Positions 29,621-38,466 of a stretch of DNA of 64,000 bases are shown one piece after another. Location: NCBI GenBank assembly GCA_964448115.1, contig CAYUVA010000004.1, positions 70,227-134,226 of the forward strand, given 5' to 3'. A program made the position numbers and the translations under genes. How positions within the stretch are numbered: position 1 is the first letter of the stretch; every line of letters begins with the position of its first letter. The notes beneath the pieces are model-generated. The model did no database searches and was not told where the DNA came from. It worked only from the letters and a program-made list of their open reading frames with translations. This DNA comes from CAYUVA01 sp964448115 [NCBI: uncultured bacterium]. Lineage in GTDB: Bacteria > CAYUVA01.

Positions 29621-30181
29621 ATGAAGAAAACCATGGTTCTCACTTTTGCCCTACTTATTCTGAGCACAGGAATGGCTTTTGCTGTCGAGAAGGACTTTAC
29701 CGCCCCGGCAAGCAATGTAATGGCTTACATAGCCTCCATAGCCAAGAATGTGGATCAGAACAGCGTCTCCTTTGAGCAACTGGCTCAGCAGTTCATCTGG
29801 AACAATGCTGAGAAGGTTAGCGTCAAGGGTGATGCAAAGGGACCGAATCGTCCGTTCATCTATGTCGGCGGTTACTGGGACACCCAGGTAAGCTGGAGCG
29901 AGGGCGGATACCTCCGCTTTATCGTCTATGTAACAGACCCCGACGGACCGCAGAACACAGAGATTAGGGAAGTTCGCGTTTACTTCGGCGGACAGCCGAC
30001 CGAGCTTCTACTCCTGGACAATGGTCAGTCCGGTGATTTCGCAGCCGGCGATGGCGTCTATGGATTCCACATGGATGTCCCGCCCGAGACTCTGCCTGCC
30101 GGACAGTATCTGCTCGAGGTAGTCGCAACCGATGTTGACGGCAACACGAGCGACATGTGGCCCTATCTAACCATTAACTAG
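29621..30181 (+). CDS. Small secreted protein built on the GGYW...WPYL domain
   Basis: The protein has 186 residues with a signal peptide (MVLTFALLILSTGMAFA, cleavage after AFA). A helical linker of about 50 residues follows, then a beta domain (about 77-186): FIYVGGYWDTQVSW, GGYLRFIVYVTDPDG, VRVYFGGQPTELLLLDNG, SGDFAAGDGVYGF, PAGQYLLEVVATDVDGN, WPYLTIN. The same pattern recurs at the C-terminus of the 1686-residue protein and at the N-terminus of the GH31 protein. The D-x-G-x-x-GD-x-x-AGDGVY core resembles Ig-like modules of surface proteins. The strong promoter, long leader and good ribosome-binding site suggest high expression. Function unknown. Confidence 0.85.
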   Translation: MKKTMVLTFALLILSTGMAFAVEKDFTAPASNVMAYIASIAKNVDQNSVSFEQLAQQFIWNNAEKVSVKGDAKGPNRPFIYVGGYWDTQVSWSEGGYLRFIVYVTDPDGPQNTEIREVRVYFGGQPTELLLLDNGQSGDFAAGDGVYGFHMDVPPETLPAGQYLLEVVATDVDGNTSDMWPYLTIN

Positions 30182-30208
30182 AAAAAGCCAGCTAAAGACT
30201 GCTAGCAG

Positions 30209-30793
30209 TTGAGCTTTAGAGGTTTAATCGCAATCCTCGCTGTAGCCCTGATAGGAATCATCGGCTGCAGCGGGGATTCTTCGTCAGACAACAATCCAAC
30301 CGCTACCCCCACGCCTACCAATACGCCTGCAACAGGCACGCCATCTCCTTCACCTACCGGCGTCCATGTCGGCGACAGAGCAGCCGATTTCAGCGCTACC
30401 GATGCAGATGGCGTAATGCATACCCTACATCAGTACGAGGGGAATGTCATCCTGCTCAACCTGTCAGCGATGTGGTGTATCCCCTGCCAGGAGGAGGCGC
30501 CGCTTATCGAAAACCTCTGGCAGACTTACAGAGAGAGCGGATTTGTCGCTATCTCCGTCCTGATAGAGGATTACTTCGGCGCGGATCCTGATGCTGAGGA
30601 CCTAAACGCCTGGATACAGACCTACGGGTTGACTTATCTGGTTCTGGGGGACTCGGATCATGCGGTCTGGTTCCTGTACGAGGGCAATAATGTCCCCTTG
30701 AACCTGGTGCTCGACCGCGATCTTGTTATCCGCCACCGCCAGGAGGATTTCGACCTGGAAGCAATCAGCGCCATGATAGAGGATCTCCTGTAA
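30209..30793 (+). CDS. Thioredoxin-fold (TlpA/ResA-like) lipoprotein
   Basis: The protein has 194 residues from a TTG start. The signal sequence GLIAILAVALIGIIGC has a lipobox (I-I-G-C), so the mature protein is lipid-anchored at Cys20. A short Ser/Thr-Pro linker (about 29-50) leads to a redoxin domain: VGDRAADFSATDADGVMHTL, VILLNLSAMWCIPCQEEAPL with the CxxC active site, and VPLNLVLDRDLVIRH near the cis-proline. It probably reduces or exchanges disulfides outside the membrane. It follows the small secreted protein by 27 bases and converges with the GH31 gene nine bases downstream. Confidence 0.88.
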   Translation: MSFRGLIAILAVALIGIIGCSGDSSSDNNPTATPTPTNTPATGTPSPSPTGVHVGDRAADFSATDADGVMHTLHQYEGNVILLNLSAMWCIPCQEEAPLIENLWQTYRESGFVAISVLIEDYFGADPDAEDLNAWIQTYGLTYLVLGDSDHAVWFLYEGNNVPLNLVLDRDLVIRHRQEDFDLEAISAMIEDLL

Positions 30794-30801
30794 GCTCCCC
30801 C

Positions 30802-32802
30802 TTATCGGATCGCCAACCTCAATCCCTTTTTTGGCTCCAATAATGGACTCTTGAGGATCCGGGACGCGCTATCATAATGCCAGCCATTTTTTGCCTCCAG
30901 GGATCTCTCAATAAGTGTCTGCCTGTTGAGTTCTCCATCATAAGCCTTGAGGTGCACGGCGATGCGTATCGGTCTGTTGGTCGGAGAAATCTCGAAAATC
31001 AAGGCGTTATCATCGAGGCTATAGGTGAACATGAATCCATGATCGCTCTTGCCATAGATGCGGAAGCTGTTGCAGCCTGCCTTGGGATAGACATGGAAGG
31101 TTATGGGATTGTCGGCTGCGGTTGAGTGGACATCCTCATACATGGGTATGATCGCTCCCTCCTTGATGAAGACCGGGAAGCGCTCTAGCGGGCAGTTATA
31201 CTCCACCTGGTTGCCGCCGCGATAGAACTCCTCGGTGAAGAAGTCTATCCAGTTGTCGCTGCTGGGGAATTTTATCATTGTTACGCCGCCTGCGGTTATC
31301 AGCGGTGCTACCAGGAGGCTCTCACCCAGAAAATATTGCTTGAGTATCCAGTTGTATGGCTGCATGACCGAGTAGTTCTCGAAGTAAGCCTTTGCGCCCT
31401 GGCTGTAGAAATAGGGTATAAGCGAGTGGTGCAGGTTGACGAAGTCGCGGTAAATATCGAGTGTCTCCTGGTCATATTTCCAGGGTCTGTGCTCTCCACC
31501 ACCACCGTTTTCCATTATCGGGCAGAAAGCTCCCATTTGCGTCCAACGTATCATGACCTCCTTATCTCTCAAGCCACTGCCCCGGAAACCTCCAATGTCG
31601 GAACCCATGTTGACATGGTTGTAGTTTGTGGACTTGAACATGTTGCGCATTGCGAGCTGTAATCCGCGCCAGTCGGGGTCTTGATCCCCCACCCAGCAGG
31701 CAAGGGCGATCTCCCTGGGGGTGAAATTGTAGCAAGCTAAGCCCTCGTAGCAATCGACTGGGCGCGAGGTGATAACGCGGTCATTGCCCAGCCGCTCCCT
31801 GGTATAGTGAAAGAAATCGCCGTAGTACATTGCGCTATATTCGGGCACGGTTATGGAGCCGCCGTATCCTGTGGGATTGCCCAATAGCGCAATCAAGGGA
31901 TCGTTCCCATCACACTTCCAGCCATCAATACCCATATCGAGTATCGGGTCCATCAGTCCATGCCACCACTCGACCGCATCTGGATTAGTGTAGTCGAGAA
32001 AGGCGCCATCTCCGTGCCACCAAGGCGCTGTCTTGCCGTCATTCAGCAGATATCCCCTGCTCTTGGCGTAAGCGTAGATCTCGCACTCTTGGTTGATCAT
32101 CGAGGTTATCCAGATAAAGACCCTGATCTCCCTTTGGTGCATCCAGTCGATCAGTTCCTGGGGACCGGGATATCGCTGTTCATCCCACTCAAAGTTGTTA
32201 TAGCAGGTCTCCCACGGGGCATCTATGATCACCGCCCCAACCGGAATGTCCCTATCTATGTATCCCTGTACCAGGGCTTTAGTATCATCAGTAGTGCTAA
32301 CATTCTCCCAGACCCAGTGGCGATGTACCCACTCCGGCCAGGGGGGCAGCCTGTAGGTGCCGGTTGGGGTAGGTGTAGGCTGCCCACTTGGGGTAGGAGT
32401 AGCGGTCGGCTCCGTCGATTCGGGAATCAATAACAGTGGCCATGATGGAATGCTCCCCGGCGATGCATCTTTGCATAACAGCTCAAGTAGATATGCACCG
32501 CTTGGAGCAGGTGCTTGTATGGGTACCTGGAGTCCATAGATATAATCGCCAGCTCCGAGGTCTCCACTGGCGCCATCATCATTCAGGCAAACACCGGTAG
32601 GTAGTCCCTGAAAGTATATCTCAAGGTGCTCACAATCACCGGGTGCATAAGCGATCATCTGAAGCTCTCCACCACCGCCGGCTGTCAGATAGGAATCCCA
32701 GTACCCGCCTAGCCCAACTTGGTTTCCATTAGCGCTGCCCAATAGCGCCAAGGTGATAATGGCTACTGGAAGTAAGGACCTCGAATTATCTTTATTAGCC
32801 AT
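30802..32802 (-). CDS. Secreted glycoside hydrolase family 31 enzyme with N-terminal GGYW domain
   Basis: The protein has 666 residues with a signal peptide (LLPVAIITLALLGSANG). Residues 27-130 are the shared domain (VGLGGYWDSYLTAGGGGEL, IYFQGLPTGVCLNDDG, SGDLGAGDYIYGL, SWPLLLIPE), then a short Thr-Pro linker, then a GH31 catalytic barrel: WVHRHWVWEN, RVFIWITSMINQECE, the likely nucleophile Asp about 297 in MGIDGWKCDGND, the likely acid/base Asp about 370 in CWVGDQDPDWRG, and SDIGGF. The C-terminal beta region follows VFIKEGAIIPMY. GH31 covers alpha-glucosidases, xylosidases and relatives; the substrate cannot be chosen here. It probably cleaves alpha-linked glycans outside the cell. Confidence 0.88.
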   Translation of the reverse strand: MANKDNSRSLLPVAIITLALLGSANGNQVGLGGYWDSYLTAGGGGELQMIAYAPGDCEHLEIYFQGLPTGVCLNDDGASGDLGAGDYIYGLQVPIQAPAPSGAYLLELLCKDASPGSIPSWPLLLIPESTEPTATPTPSGQPTPTPTGTYRLPPWPEWVHRHWVWENVSTTDDTKALVQGYIDRDIPVGAVIIDAPWETCYNNFEWDEQRYPGPQELIDWMHQREIRVFIWITSMINQECEIYAYAKSRGYLLNDGKTAPWWHGDGAFLDYTNPDAVEWWHGLMDPILDMGIDGWKCDGNDPLIALLGNPTGYGGSITVPEYSAMYYGDFFHYTRERLGNDRVITSRPVDCYEGLACYNFTPREIALACWVGDQDPDWRGLQLAMRNMFKSTNYNHVNMGSDIGGFRGSGLRDKEVMIRWTQMGAFCPIMENGGGGEHRPWKYDQETLDIYRDFVNLHHSLIPYFYSQGAKAYFENYSVMQPYNWILKQYFLGESLLVAPLITAGGVTMIKFPSSDNWIDFFTEEFYRGGNQVEYNCPLERFPVFIKEGAIIPMYEDVHSTAADNPITFHVYPKAGCNSFRIYGKSDHGFMFTYSLDDNALIFEISPTNRPIRIAVHLKAYDGELNRQTLIERSLEAKNGWHYDSASRILKSPLLEPKKGLRLAIR

Positions 32803-32846
32803 CTTTATAGGTCTCCTTGTATTATCAGGATTAACTATCGCTCTTG

Positions 32847-33146
32847 TTATAGCTGGCAGTGAAGATATTGCCAGATGCTCGAATTGTCGAATGAGTCGTA
32901 AGCAAGGTAATCCTCCAGGCTACTTCCCGGCTGTAGATCCCAGGTGAAACGGTTGGAATCGAAGCCATGACAGAGTATCACCGGCTCTCGAATAGAATTG
33001 ATTTCGGGTGGTTTTTGTCTGGTTAGAGTCTGCCGGACACCATCTGCGGTATAACAATCGTAGATCTCTTCGATAGCGATTGCGTTTTTTGCGATAAAAA
33101 ACATCGCTAAGGTTACCAGTGAAACCATAAAATGCCTATATTGCAT
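32847..33146 (-). pseudogene. Truncated alpha/beta hydrolase (lipase-like), N-terminal fragment
   Basis: The fragment has 99 residues. A signal peptide (FMVSLVTLAMFFIAKNAIAI) and EEIYDCYTADGV lead into EPVILCHGFDSNRFTWDL, the oxyanion-hole HGF strand of the alpha/beta hydrolase fold. Similarity stops after SSLEDYLA, and a short unrelated tail ends the frame. Intact relatives have 300 or more residues with the Ser-Asp-His triad, all missing here. The promoter side and ATG remain, so this looks like a deletion remnant; the GH31 gene begins only 44 bases downstream. Confidence 0.7.
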
Positions 33147-33219
33147 GATAAATATATGATATACTAAAGCTCGCCTCTATGACAACAATATCATCATCTT
33201 CATTTTATTTTTTTGGGGC

Positions 33220-33248
33220 TTGACATTTGGAAAAGCCTTTCATAATAT
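33220..33248 (+). promoter_or_regulatory. Candidate sigma-70 promoter far upstream of the prepilin gene
   Basis: TTGACA (33220-33225), 17 bases, TAATAT (33243-33248); an alternative -10 CATAAT lies at 33241. If active it would give a leader of about 320 bases. No gene is seen between it and the prepilin, and the sigma-54 type site at 33491 is the more likely driver. Otherwise the gap 33147-33490 is AT-rich and empty as far as I can tell. Confidence 0.45.
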
Positions 33249-33490
33249 TGTTTATGCTGATGAAGGGGTGAAATTAAAGGTTTTATTCGATGGCTCTTTG
33301 GCAAGACGAAGGTTAGGCAATAACATCCTCATCTGTCTCATATAGATTGCAGTTTATGCCAATAATTGTCAATCAAGATCTACCGGAGTAAGATCCTAGT
33401 AGTGAATGGGTCTTGCTTTTGGATTTACAACAGGCAGGTAAATGTATGCTAAATAAATCTAGTTCAGGGATCATCGTGTATTGGATACTC

Positions 33491-33506
33491 TGGCATAGAT
33501 ATTGCA
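33491..33506 (+). promoter_or_regulatory. Sigma-54 type promoter of the prepilin gene
   Basis: TGGCATAGATATTGCA fits the -24/-12 consensus TGGCAC-N5-TTGCW with exact spacing (GG and GC ten bases apart). Predicted start of transcription is near 33518, about 60 bases before the GTG start at 33578. Pilin genes are classic targets of sigma-54 with the NtrC-family activator PilR. An activator site upstream was not identified. Confidence 0.8.
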
Positions 33507-33577
33507 CTATTAGATTAGCGTAGAGATGAATATTGAAATAATGAAGAGATTAAAATCATGAAAGGAGGTGAAACTAA

Positions 33578-34060
33578 GTGAATCTACCTAGAAAAGGTGA
33601 TAGCGGTTTCACACTAATCGAGCTTTTGATCGTCGTGGCAATTATCGGAATCATTGCCGCTATAGCCATCCCGAGTTTGCTGAGGTCAAGGATGTCAGCG
33701 AACGAGGCTGCAGCAGCCGGTGGTTGTAAGACAATAGCTTCCGGGCAGACTGACTATAACAACAACTGCAACCCACACACCTACACAAACTCACTACAGA
33801 ACCTGTACACAGGGGCGCCCTGCTCACCGGTCGGTTATATCGATCCGAAGCTAGGTGGCGGTCTAAAAGCCGGCTATACCTTCACCCTCGTTAGCGGTAA
33901 CACCATCCAGGGTTCCTCCTGGGCATGGTCGGCAGCGGCTTGGCCTGTATCCTTCAAGTCAACCGGTGTTCGTTCCTTCTACATTGATGAGACTGGTGTT
34001 ATCCGTGGTTCTAACATCGGAGGTGTTGTTGGTACTATAGAGATGCCGGCGATCGACTAA
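33578..34060 (+). CDS. pilA: Type IV prepilin / pseudopilin
   Basis: The protein has 160 residues from a GTG start placed ten bases after AAAGGAGGTGA. It has a short basic leader (MNLPRKGDSG), then the class III cleavage and methylation motif GFTLIELLIVVAIIGIIAAI with the key Glu at position 5 of the mature protein, then a polar C-terminal domain with cysteines at NNNCNPHTY, GAPCSPVGY and GGCKTI. Length and layout match major or minor pilins of Gram-negative anaerobes (PilA/PilE). It is a single-gene transcript by position: sigma-54 type promoter in front, strong terminator behind. Confidence 0.92.
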   Translation: MNLPRKGDSGFTLIELLIVVAIIGIIAAIAIPSLLRSRMSANEAAAAGGCKTIASGQTDYNNNCNPHTYTNSLQNLYTGAPCSPVGYIDPKLGGGLKAGYTFTLVSGNTIQGSSWAWSAAAWPVSFKSTGVRSFYIDETGVIRGSNIGGVVGTIEMPAID

Positions 34061-34073
34061 TCAACGATCAAAC

Positions 34074-34121
34074 ACGGCAGAGTCTGGCAAGTTAGGCTGA
34101 CTCTGCCGTTTACTTTTTTCC
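34074..34121 (+). terminator. Rho-independent terminator after the prepilin gene
   Basis: An 11-bp perfect stem, ACGGCAGAGTC (34074-34084) with GACTCTGCCGT (34099-34109), a 14-base loop, then TTTACTTTTTT. It lies 13 bases after the prepilin stop codon. Confidence 0.92.
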
Positions 34122-34195
34122 CCTTCCACTAAAAGGTTCCCCTTCCAACTTAAGGGTTGTAGAACAATGCGCCTAATGGCATACTTGAATTTAAG

Positions 34196-36403
34196 GTGCG
34201 TTTGAAGGGAATCCTGGTCAGTGTATCTTTCCTTCTCCTTTACCTTGCACTTGTATCTATCTACTATGCCCCTGCGTTCACTCCCCATGAGAACCTGTTC
34301 GGAAGCGATACCATAACCTTTGTGTACCCATTAAGGGCTTTCTCCTTCGGATGGCTCGCCAAGGGCATCATCCCGCTTTGGAATCCTCATATATACAGCG
34401 GAACCCCCAATCTAGCATCACTACAATCAGCAATCTTTTACCCCGTAAACTGGTTGTGGCTGATATTGGGGAAAGAGGCTCTGGATCTATATATCCTTGT
34501 CTCACTGGTTTTGTGTAGTTGGTTCATGTTTCTATTCTGCCAGCAGCTTAGGCTCGGTCTCCTACCCTCATTTTTCTCTGGGTGCGTTTTCATATTTTGC
34601 GGTAACTCCACCCTGCATATCTTTGCTGGGCACCATACACCATTGGGAGTCATGACTTTAATGCCCCTGGCTTTGTGGGCGGTATCAAAAGCAATTATGG
34701 GTCGAAGCATCTGTTACTCTTTGGCTAGCGGAGCTATTATCACAATTGCGCTCTTTGCTGGACACCCTCAGTACTTCTATTATCTTGTTTTGCTTCTTAT
34801 CGTTTATGCTGTATGGGGCACTGGCAGAAATGGCAAAGGTTTCATTGATCATTTAAGCGGCACCATTGTAGCTCTCTCCATAGCCTTTAGCTTATTTTTG
34901 ATCCTCGGCTCCGCGCAGCTTATCCCTACTGTAAACATGTTGTCCAAGGTGGCTCGCTTCCATCATGAAGATATGACATATTTCGTCACCAATTCTTTGG
35001 ATGCCAGGATGCTGGTATCCTTGCTTACGCCATACATATTTGGTGGGATAGGCGAGGTGCCTTGGTTGCTGGAGGAATCGTTCTGGGAGGTTGCGCTATT
35101 TTGCGGGTGGGTACCGCTGCTTCTTGTCATCCTTACGATACCTTGGCTCAGGATTACCAAGAACATCAGGTTCTTCTGGGTTGCCTCTCTTATCTCATTA
35201 TTATTAGCAATGGGAAGTCATACTGCGATATATTCTTTTTTTTGCACCATCCTGCCCGGACTCGCTTTGTTCAGGGCTCCGGCGAGAATTCTTGTGATCA
35301 CATTCTTCTCGTTTAGCGTTCTGGCTGGCTGGGGATTAGCACGCTTCATCGAATCCGATAACAAGGGCAGGATGCGATTTATAGCCTTTGGCTGGATAGC
35401 TCTCAGCCTTTTGAGCCTCGCTATCATTCTTATTGCCCCTCATACTATTCTCAAGGGAAAAGAGGGATTAGCCCAGGTCATTCAACCCCTGAATTCAGTA
35501 TCCATCAATGCTTTAGCGATAGAGGTTATGATCGGTTTTTTTCTTTTTATTTCGATCTGGATATTCCATCACTTCAAACTGGTGTCCAGGGCTTTGCCGG
35601 GTATATTGATTATTCTTGCCCTGGTGGCAGAGCTTTATGTTTTTGATAGGAACTTCATCCGTTCGGTTGAGCTTGATGATTACTTTTGGGCTGATGAGTA
35701 CATCGATTTCTGCGCAAACGATCCTGTACCCCACAGGATAATCACCTCCTTCGGGGGGGTTCAATTTCTCAACTACGGCATGGTGGCAGGCTATGAGAAT
35801 GTTAATGGCGGAAACGACCCCATGATCTTGGCGCACTACCAGCAATTCATCAACCGCATCGAGGGATCGCTAGGCATCTTCAGGGACTCGGTGATCGTAA
35901 CGGTCCCGTCCCCTCAATACGGCGAGCTGGCTGCCAGGTACCTGATAATCGACCAGGTGATAGAGCAGCCAGGCTTTCGCCCGGTTTACATGGGGACAAG
36001 GGCTTTGATCTACCAGATTATGAGCTATCATCCAATGTCTCGGTTTATAGATAGCACGGGAAACATGGCAGCAGGAGCCGGTTTCAAGCGATTAAATCCC
36101 AATCGGTTTCTGGTAAAAACAAACCATGGTAACGGCATTCTCAGGGTATCTTTGGTTAACTATCCTGGTTGGACGGTGAGTCTTGGAGATGAGAAGATGG
36201 TTTTGCCCTTTGATGGAAAGATCTACTACGATATCGATCATCCTGGTGGCGAACGCAATTATCTTTTCAGCTTTGAGCCGTTCGATTTCAGGCTCGGTAG
36301 CTTCATCAGCCTGCTTGGGCTTTGTATCGTGACAGCTTTTTACGCCAATCGTTTGATAGGACCATCAGGTTTACAGACAAGAAAGACATGGGACACTTTT
36401 TAG
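34196..36403 (+). CDS. YfhO-family membrane protein
   Basis: The protein has 735 residues from a GTG start. About 12-13 TM segments precede a soluble beta domain. Family signatures are GSDTITFVYPLRAFSFGWLA, then IPLWNPHIYSGTPNLASLQ and FYPVNWLW, and the C-terminal RVSLVNYPGWTVSLGDEK with a PFDFRLGSFIS return to the membrane. YfhO proteins are GT-C superfamily members implicated in lipid-linked glycosylation of lipoteichoic acid in Gram-positives; the substrate in a Gram-negative is unknown. Its 3' end overlaps the lipoate ligase gene. Confidence 0.88.
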   Translation: MRLKGILVSVSFLLLYLALVSIYYAPAFTPHENLFGSDTITFVYPLRAFSFGWLAKGIIPLWNPHIYSGTPNLASLQSAIFYPVNWLWLILGKEALDLYILVSLVLCSWFMFLFCQQLRLGLLPSFFSGCVFIFCGNSTLHIFAGHHTPLGVMTLMPLALWAVSKAIMGRSICYSLASGAIITIALFAGHPQYFYYLVLLLIVYAVWGTGRNGKGFIDHLSGTIVALSIAFSLFLILGSAQLIPTVNMLSKVARFHHEDMTYFVTNSLDARMLVSLLTPYIFGGIGEVPWLLEESFWEVALFCGWVPLLLVILTIPWLRITKNIRFFWVASLISLLLAMGSHTAIYSFFCTILPGLALFRAPARILVITFFSFSVLAGWGLARFIESDNKGRMRFIAFGWIALSLLSLAIILIAPHTILKGKEGLAQVIQPLNSVSINALAIEVMIGFFLFISIWIFHHFKLVSRALPGILIILALVAELYVFDRNFIRSVELDDYFWADEYIDFCANDPVPHRIITSFGGVQFLNYGMVAGYENVNGGNDPMILAHYQQFINRIEGSLGIFRDSVIVTVPSPQYGELAARYLIIDQVIEQPGFRPVYMGTRALIYQIMSYHPMSRFIDSTGNMAAGAGFKRLNPNRFLVKTNHGNGILRVSLVNYPGWTVSLGDEKMVLPFDGKIYYDIDHPGGERNYLFSFEPFDFRLGSFISLLGLCIVTAFYANRLIGPSGLQTRKTWDTF

Positions 36404-37143
36404 GACATGAGATATGGCAGGTGATTCAAGATCCGGACCTGGGTGCAAGCGAGAACATGGAACGGGATAATAGGCTGCTTGTAGCCATGGAGGAAGGCAG
36501 GCTGCTTCCAACTGTTCGGTTTTATACCTGGTCGATGCCGACCGTTTCGCTAGGGAGATCTTTCAAGGCGGAGAAGGTGCTCGATTTTGAGCGTCTATCT
36601 CGATGGAATATCGGTTATGTAAGTCGTATCACTGGCGGAGGCTGCGTGCTGCATTATCGAGATCTCACATATTCCATGGTGGTGCCCATATCCGATAACA
36701 GCCGAAGGAATACAACTACCATATTTCGCCAGGTTCATGGTTTGATCGCTGATGCCTTGAAAGCCTGCGGATTCAAGGTGGATGATATAGAGCTTCATGA
36801 TGGCAAAGGCTTGCTGTTCGACTGCTTCGAGATGAGCCAGCACGGAGAGCTTATTCACCGAGGCAATAAGATACTTGGCAGTGCTCAGAAGGTGCTTCGA
36901 GGATCGCTGCTGCAACACGGCTCCCTGCAACTTACCCCTATCCATTGGGCTTTAGAATACCTGAAAAAAAGCGATAAGCGACCAGATAGGTATATGCTAT
37001 CCCGGCTCGATAGATTGTTCAGCTCCCGATTCGAGTCCAAATCATCCTCGATTTATGACACGATAAGAGCTAGTATTATAGGCGAGCTGAGGCGCCGAGT
37101 AATCGAGCTTAGGTTGGTAAAATGGGAAGATATAATGCCATGA
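36388..37143 (+). CDS. Lipoate-protein ligase / octanoyltransferase family (BPL/LPL fold)
   Basis: The protein has about 251 residues from the ATG at 36388, 16 bases inside the YfhO gene; longer starts would read deep into that gene. Motifs include YTWSMPTVSLGR, RITGGGCVLHYRDLTYSMVV (the RRxTGGGxVxH family loop), the catalytic lysine in NKILGSAQKVLRGSLLQHGS, and a C-terminal helix pair. It attaches lipoate or octanoate to the E2 and H proteins. LplA, LipM and LipL types share these motifs, so the exact reaction is left open. Confidence 0.85.
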   Translation: MGHFLGHEIWQVIQDPDLGASENMERDNRLLVAMEEGRLLPTVRFYTWSMPTVSLGRSFKAEKVLDFERLSRWNIGYVSRITGGGCVLHYRDLTYSMVVPISDNSRRNTTTIFRQVHGLIADALKACGFKVDDIELHDGKGLLFDCFEMSQHGELIHRGNKILGSAQKVLRGSLLQHGSLQLTPIHWALEYLKKSDKRPDRYMLSRLDRLFSSRFESKSSSIYDTIRASIIGELRRRVIELRLVKWEDIMP

Positions 37144-37188
37144 TAAACCCAAGGGACTTTACAATTTCAAGCTAAGGACGATATAGGA

Positions 37189-38307
37189 TTGATAAGGTTC
37201 ATAAGCGCTGGTGAATCGCATGGCGAAGCTATAATCGGCATCTGCGAGGGCTTCCCTGCTGGTGTGAGATTGGATGTGAACCTGATCGACCGGGAGCTAG
37301 GTAGGCGCAAGGCATGTTATGGCAGAAGCAGTCGCTGCTCAAGTGAGCCTGATAGGGCAAGCATAATTGGCGGAGTCAAGGACGGTATCTCGACCGGGGC
37401 GCCACTTGCCATAATTATAAAAAACCATCCCGGCGATCCCTCAGACTATAAACCGAAGGGAAGTTTTGTGCCCCGCCCCGGACATGCAGACCTCACCGGT
37501 TATCTGAAATACGGGCATAGCGATGTAACCGTTGCAGCCGAGCGCTCCGGTGGTAGGGAGACCGCTGCACGCGTGGCAGTAGGCGCTGCACTGAAGCAGC
37601 TATTAAATCATCTTGATATAACGATATTCAGCCACACAACACGGATCGGGAGCATAAAGTCTGGTAATATGCCGGGCACCATCGATGCGATTATCTCAGC
37701 AAGGGATAGCTCGAGTGTTTATTGCCCGGATGCGGGAGCCTCGGCGCTGATGATGGACGCGATAGATAAGGCTGCGGCTGCTGGGGACACGCTTGGCGGT
37801 GCATTCATCGTACAGATACATGGCGTGCCTCCTGGATTGGGCACCTATAATCGGTGGGATGGGCGACTGGATGCGCGACTAATGCATGCGCTGGGAAGCA
37901 TCCCCGGCATCAAAGCGGTCGAGGTCGGGGAGATAATCGATCTTCTGCATTTGAGCGGAAGACAGTACCATGATCGCATTTTTAAAAAAGGTAAAGCAAG
38001 GTTACCAGCTCGTTCCAGCAATCGCGCAGGAGGGATCGAGGGCGGGATAAGCAACGGGATGCCTATTACCTTGCGCGCTTTTGTAAAACCGGTACCTACT
38101 TTATCGCCTGGATTGGAGTCGGTCGATGTTCGAAGCGACCAGCCTGCCGTGGCGCCGACTATCCGCTCTGATACCTGTGTTGTGCCTGCTGCATCGGTTG
38201 TCGGGGAGGCTATGGCTGCGATGATCATCTCGGATGCGTTAGCCGAGAAATTCGGTGGAGACAACCTCGAAGAAATAAAGCGCAACCTTGCCTCATACTT
38301 GGATTAA
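37189..38307 (+). CDS. aroC: Chorismate synthase
   Basis: Converts EPSP to chorismate with reduced FMN, the last step of the shikimate pathway. The protein has 372 residues from a TTG start that begins exactly at the family N-terminus IRFISAGESHGEAIIGI. Other signatures are PRPGHADLTGYLKYGHSDV, ERSGGRETAARVAVGA, NRAGGIEGGISNGMPI, KPVPTL and RSDTCVVPAASVVGEAM. No other aro genes are nearby. Confidence 0.96.
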   Translation: MIRFISAGESHGEAIIGICEGFPAGVRLDVNLIDRELGRRKACYGRSSRCSSEPDRASIIGGVKDGISTGAPLAIIIKNHPGDPSDYKPKGSFVPRPGHADLTGYLKYGHSDVTVAAERSGGRETAARVAVGAALKQLLNHLDITIFSHTTRIGSIKSGNMPGTIDAIISARDSSSVYCPDAGASALMMDAIDKAAAAGDTLGGAFIVQIHGVPPGLGTYNRWDGRLDARLMHALGSIPGIKAVEVGEIIDLLHLSGRQYHDRIFKKGKARLPARSSNRAGGIEGGISNGMPITLRAFVKPVPTLSPGLESVDVRSDQPAVAPTIRSDTCVVPAASVVGEAMAAMIISDALAEKFGGDNLEEIKRNLASYLD

Positions 38308-38378
38308 ACAAGCCTGCTCCAAGCCTTTATTTAACGATAGCGAAAGCAATGACAAGGTTTTTCCCTAGCACTTATCTT

Positions 38379-38410
38379 CCTTGTGTCTTTGTGTCCTTGC
38401 GTGAGTTTTT
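38379..38410. repeat. Dispersed CTTTGTGTC-type intergenic repeat
   Basis: The segment reads CCTTGTGTCTTTGTGTCCTT then GCGTGAG. It is the same quasi-repeat type as 58173-58201 (opposite strand) and 60503-60535. Similar sequences are scattered in many environmental bacterial genomes, with no known function. Confidence 0.6.
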
Positions 38411-38466
38411 ATTTGCAAACCTAGCTTTTTTACAATAATATAATAAGCAAAGACAAGGAGGCGAAG

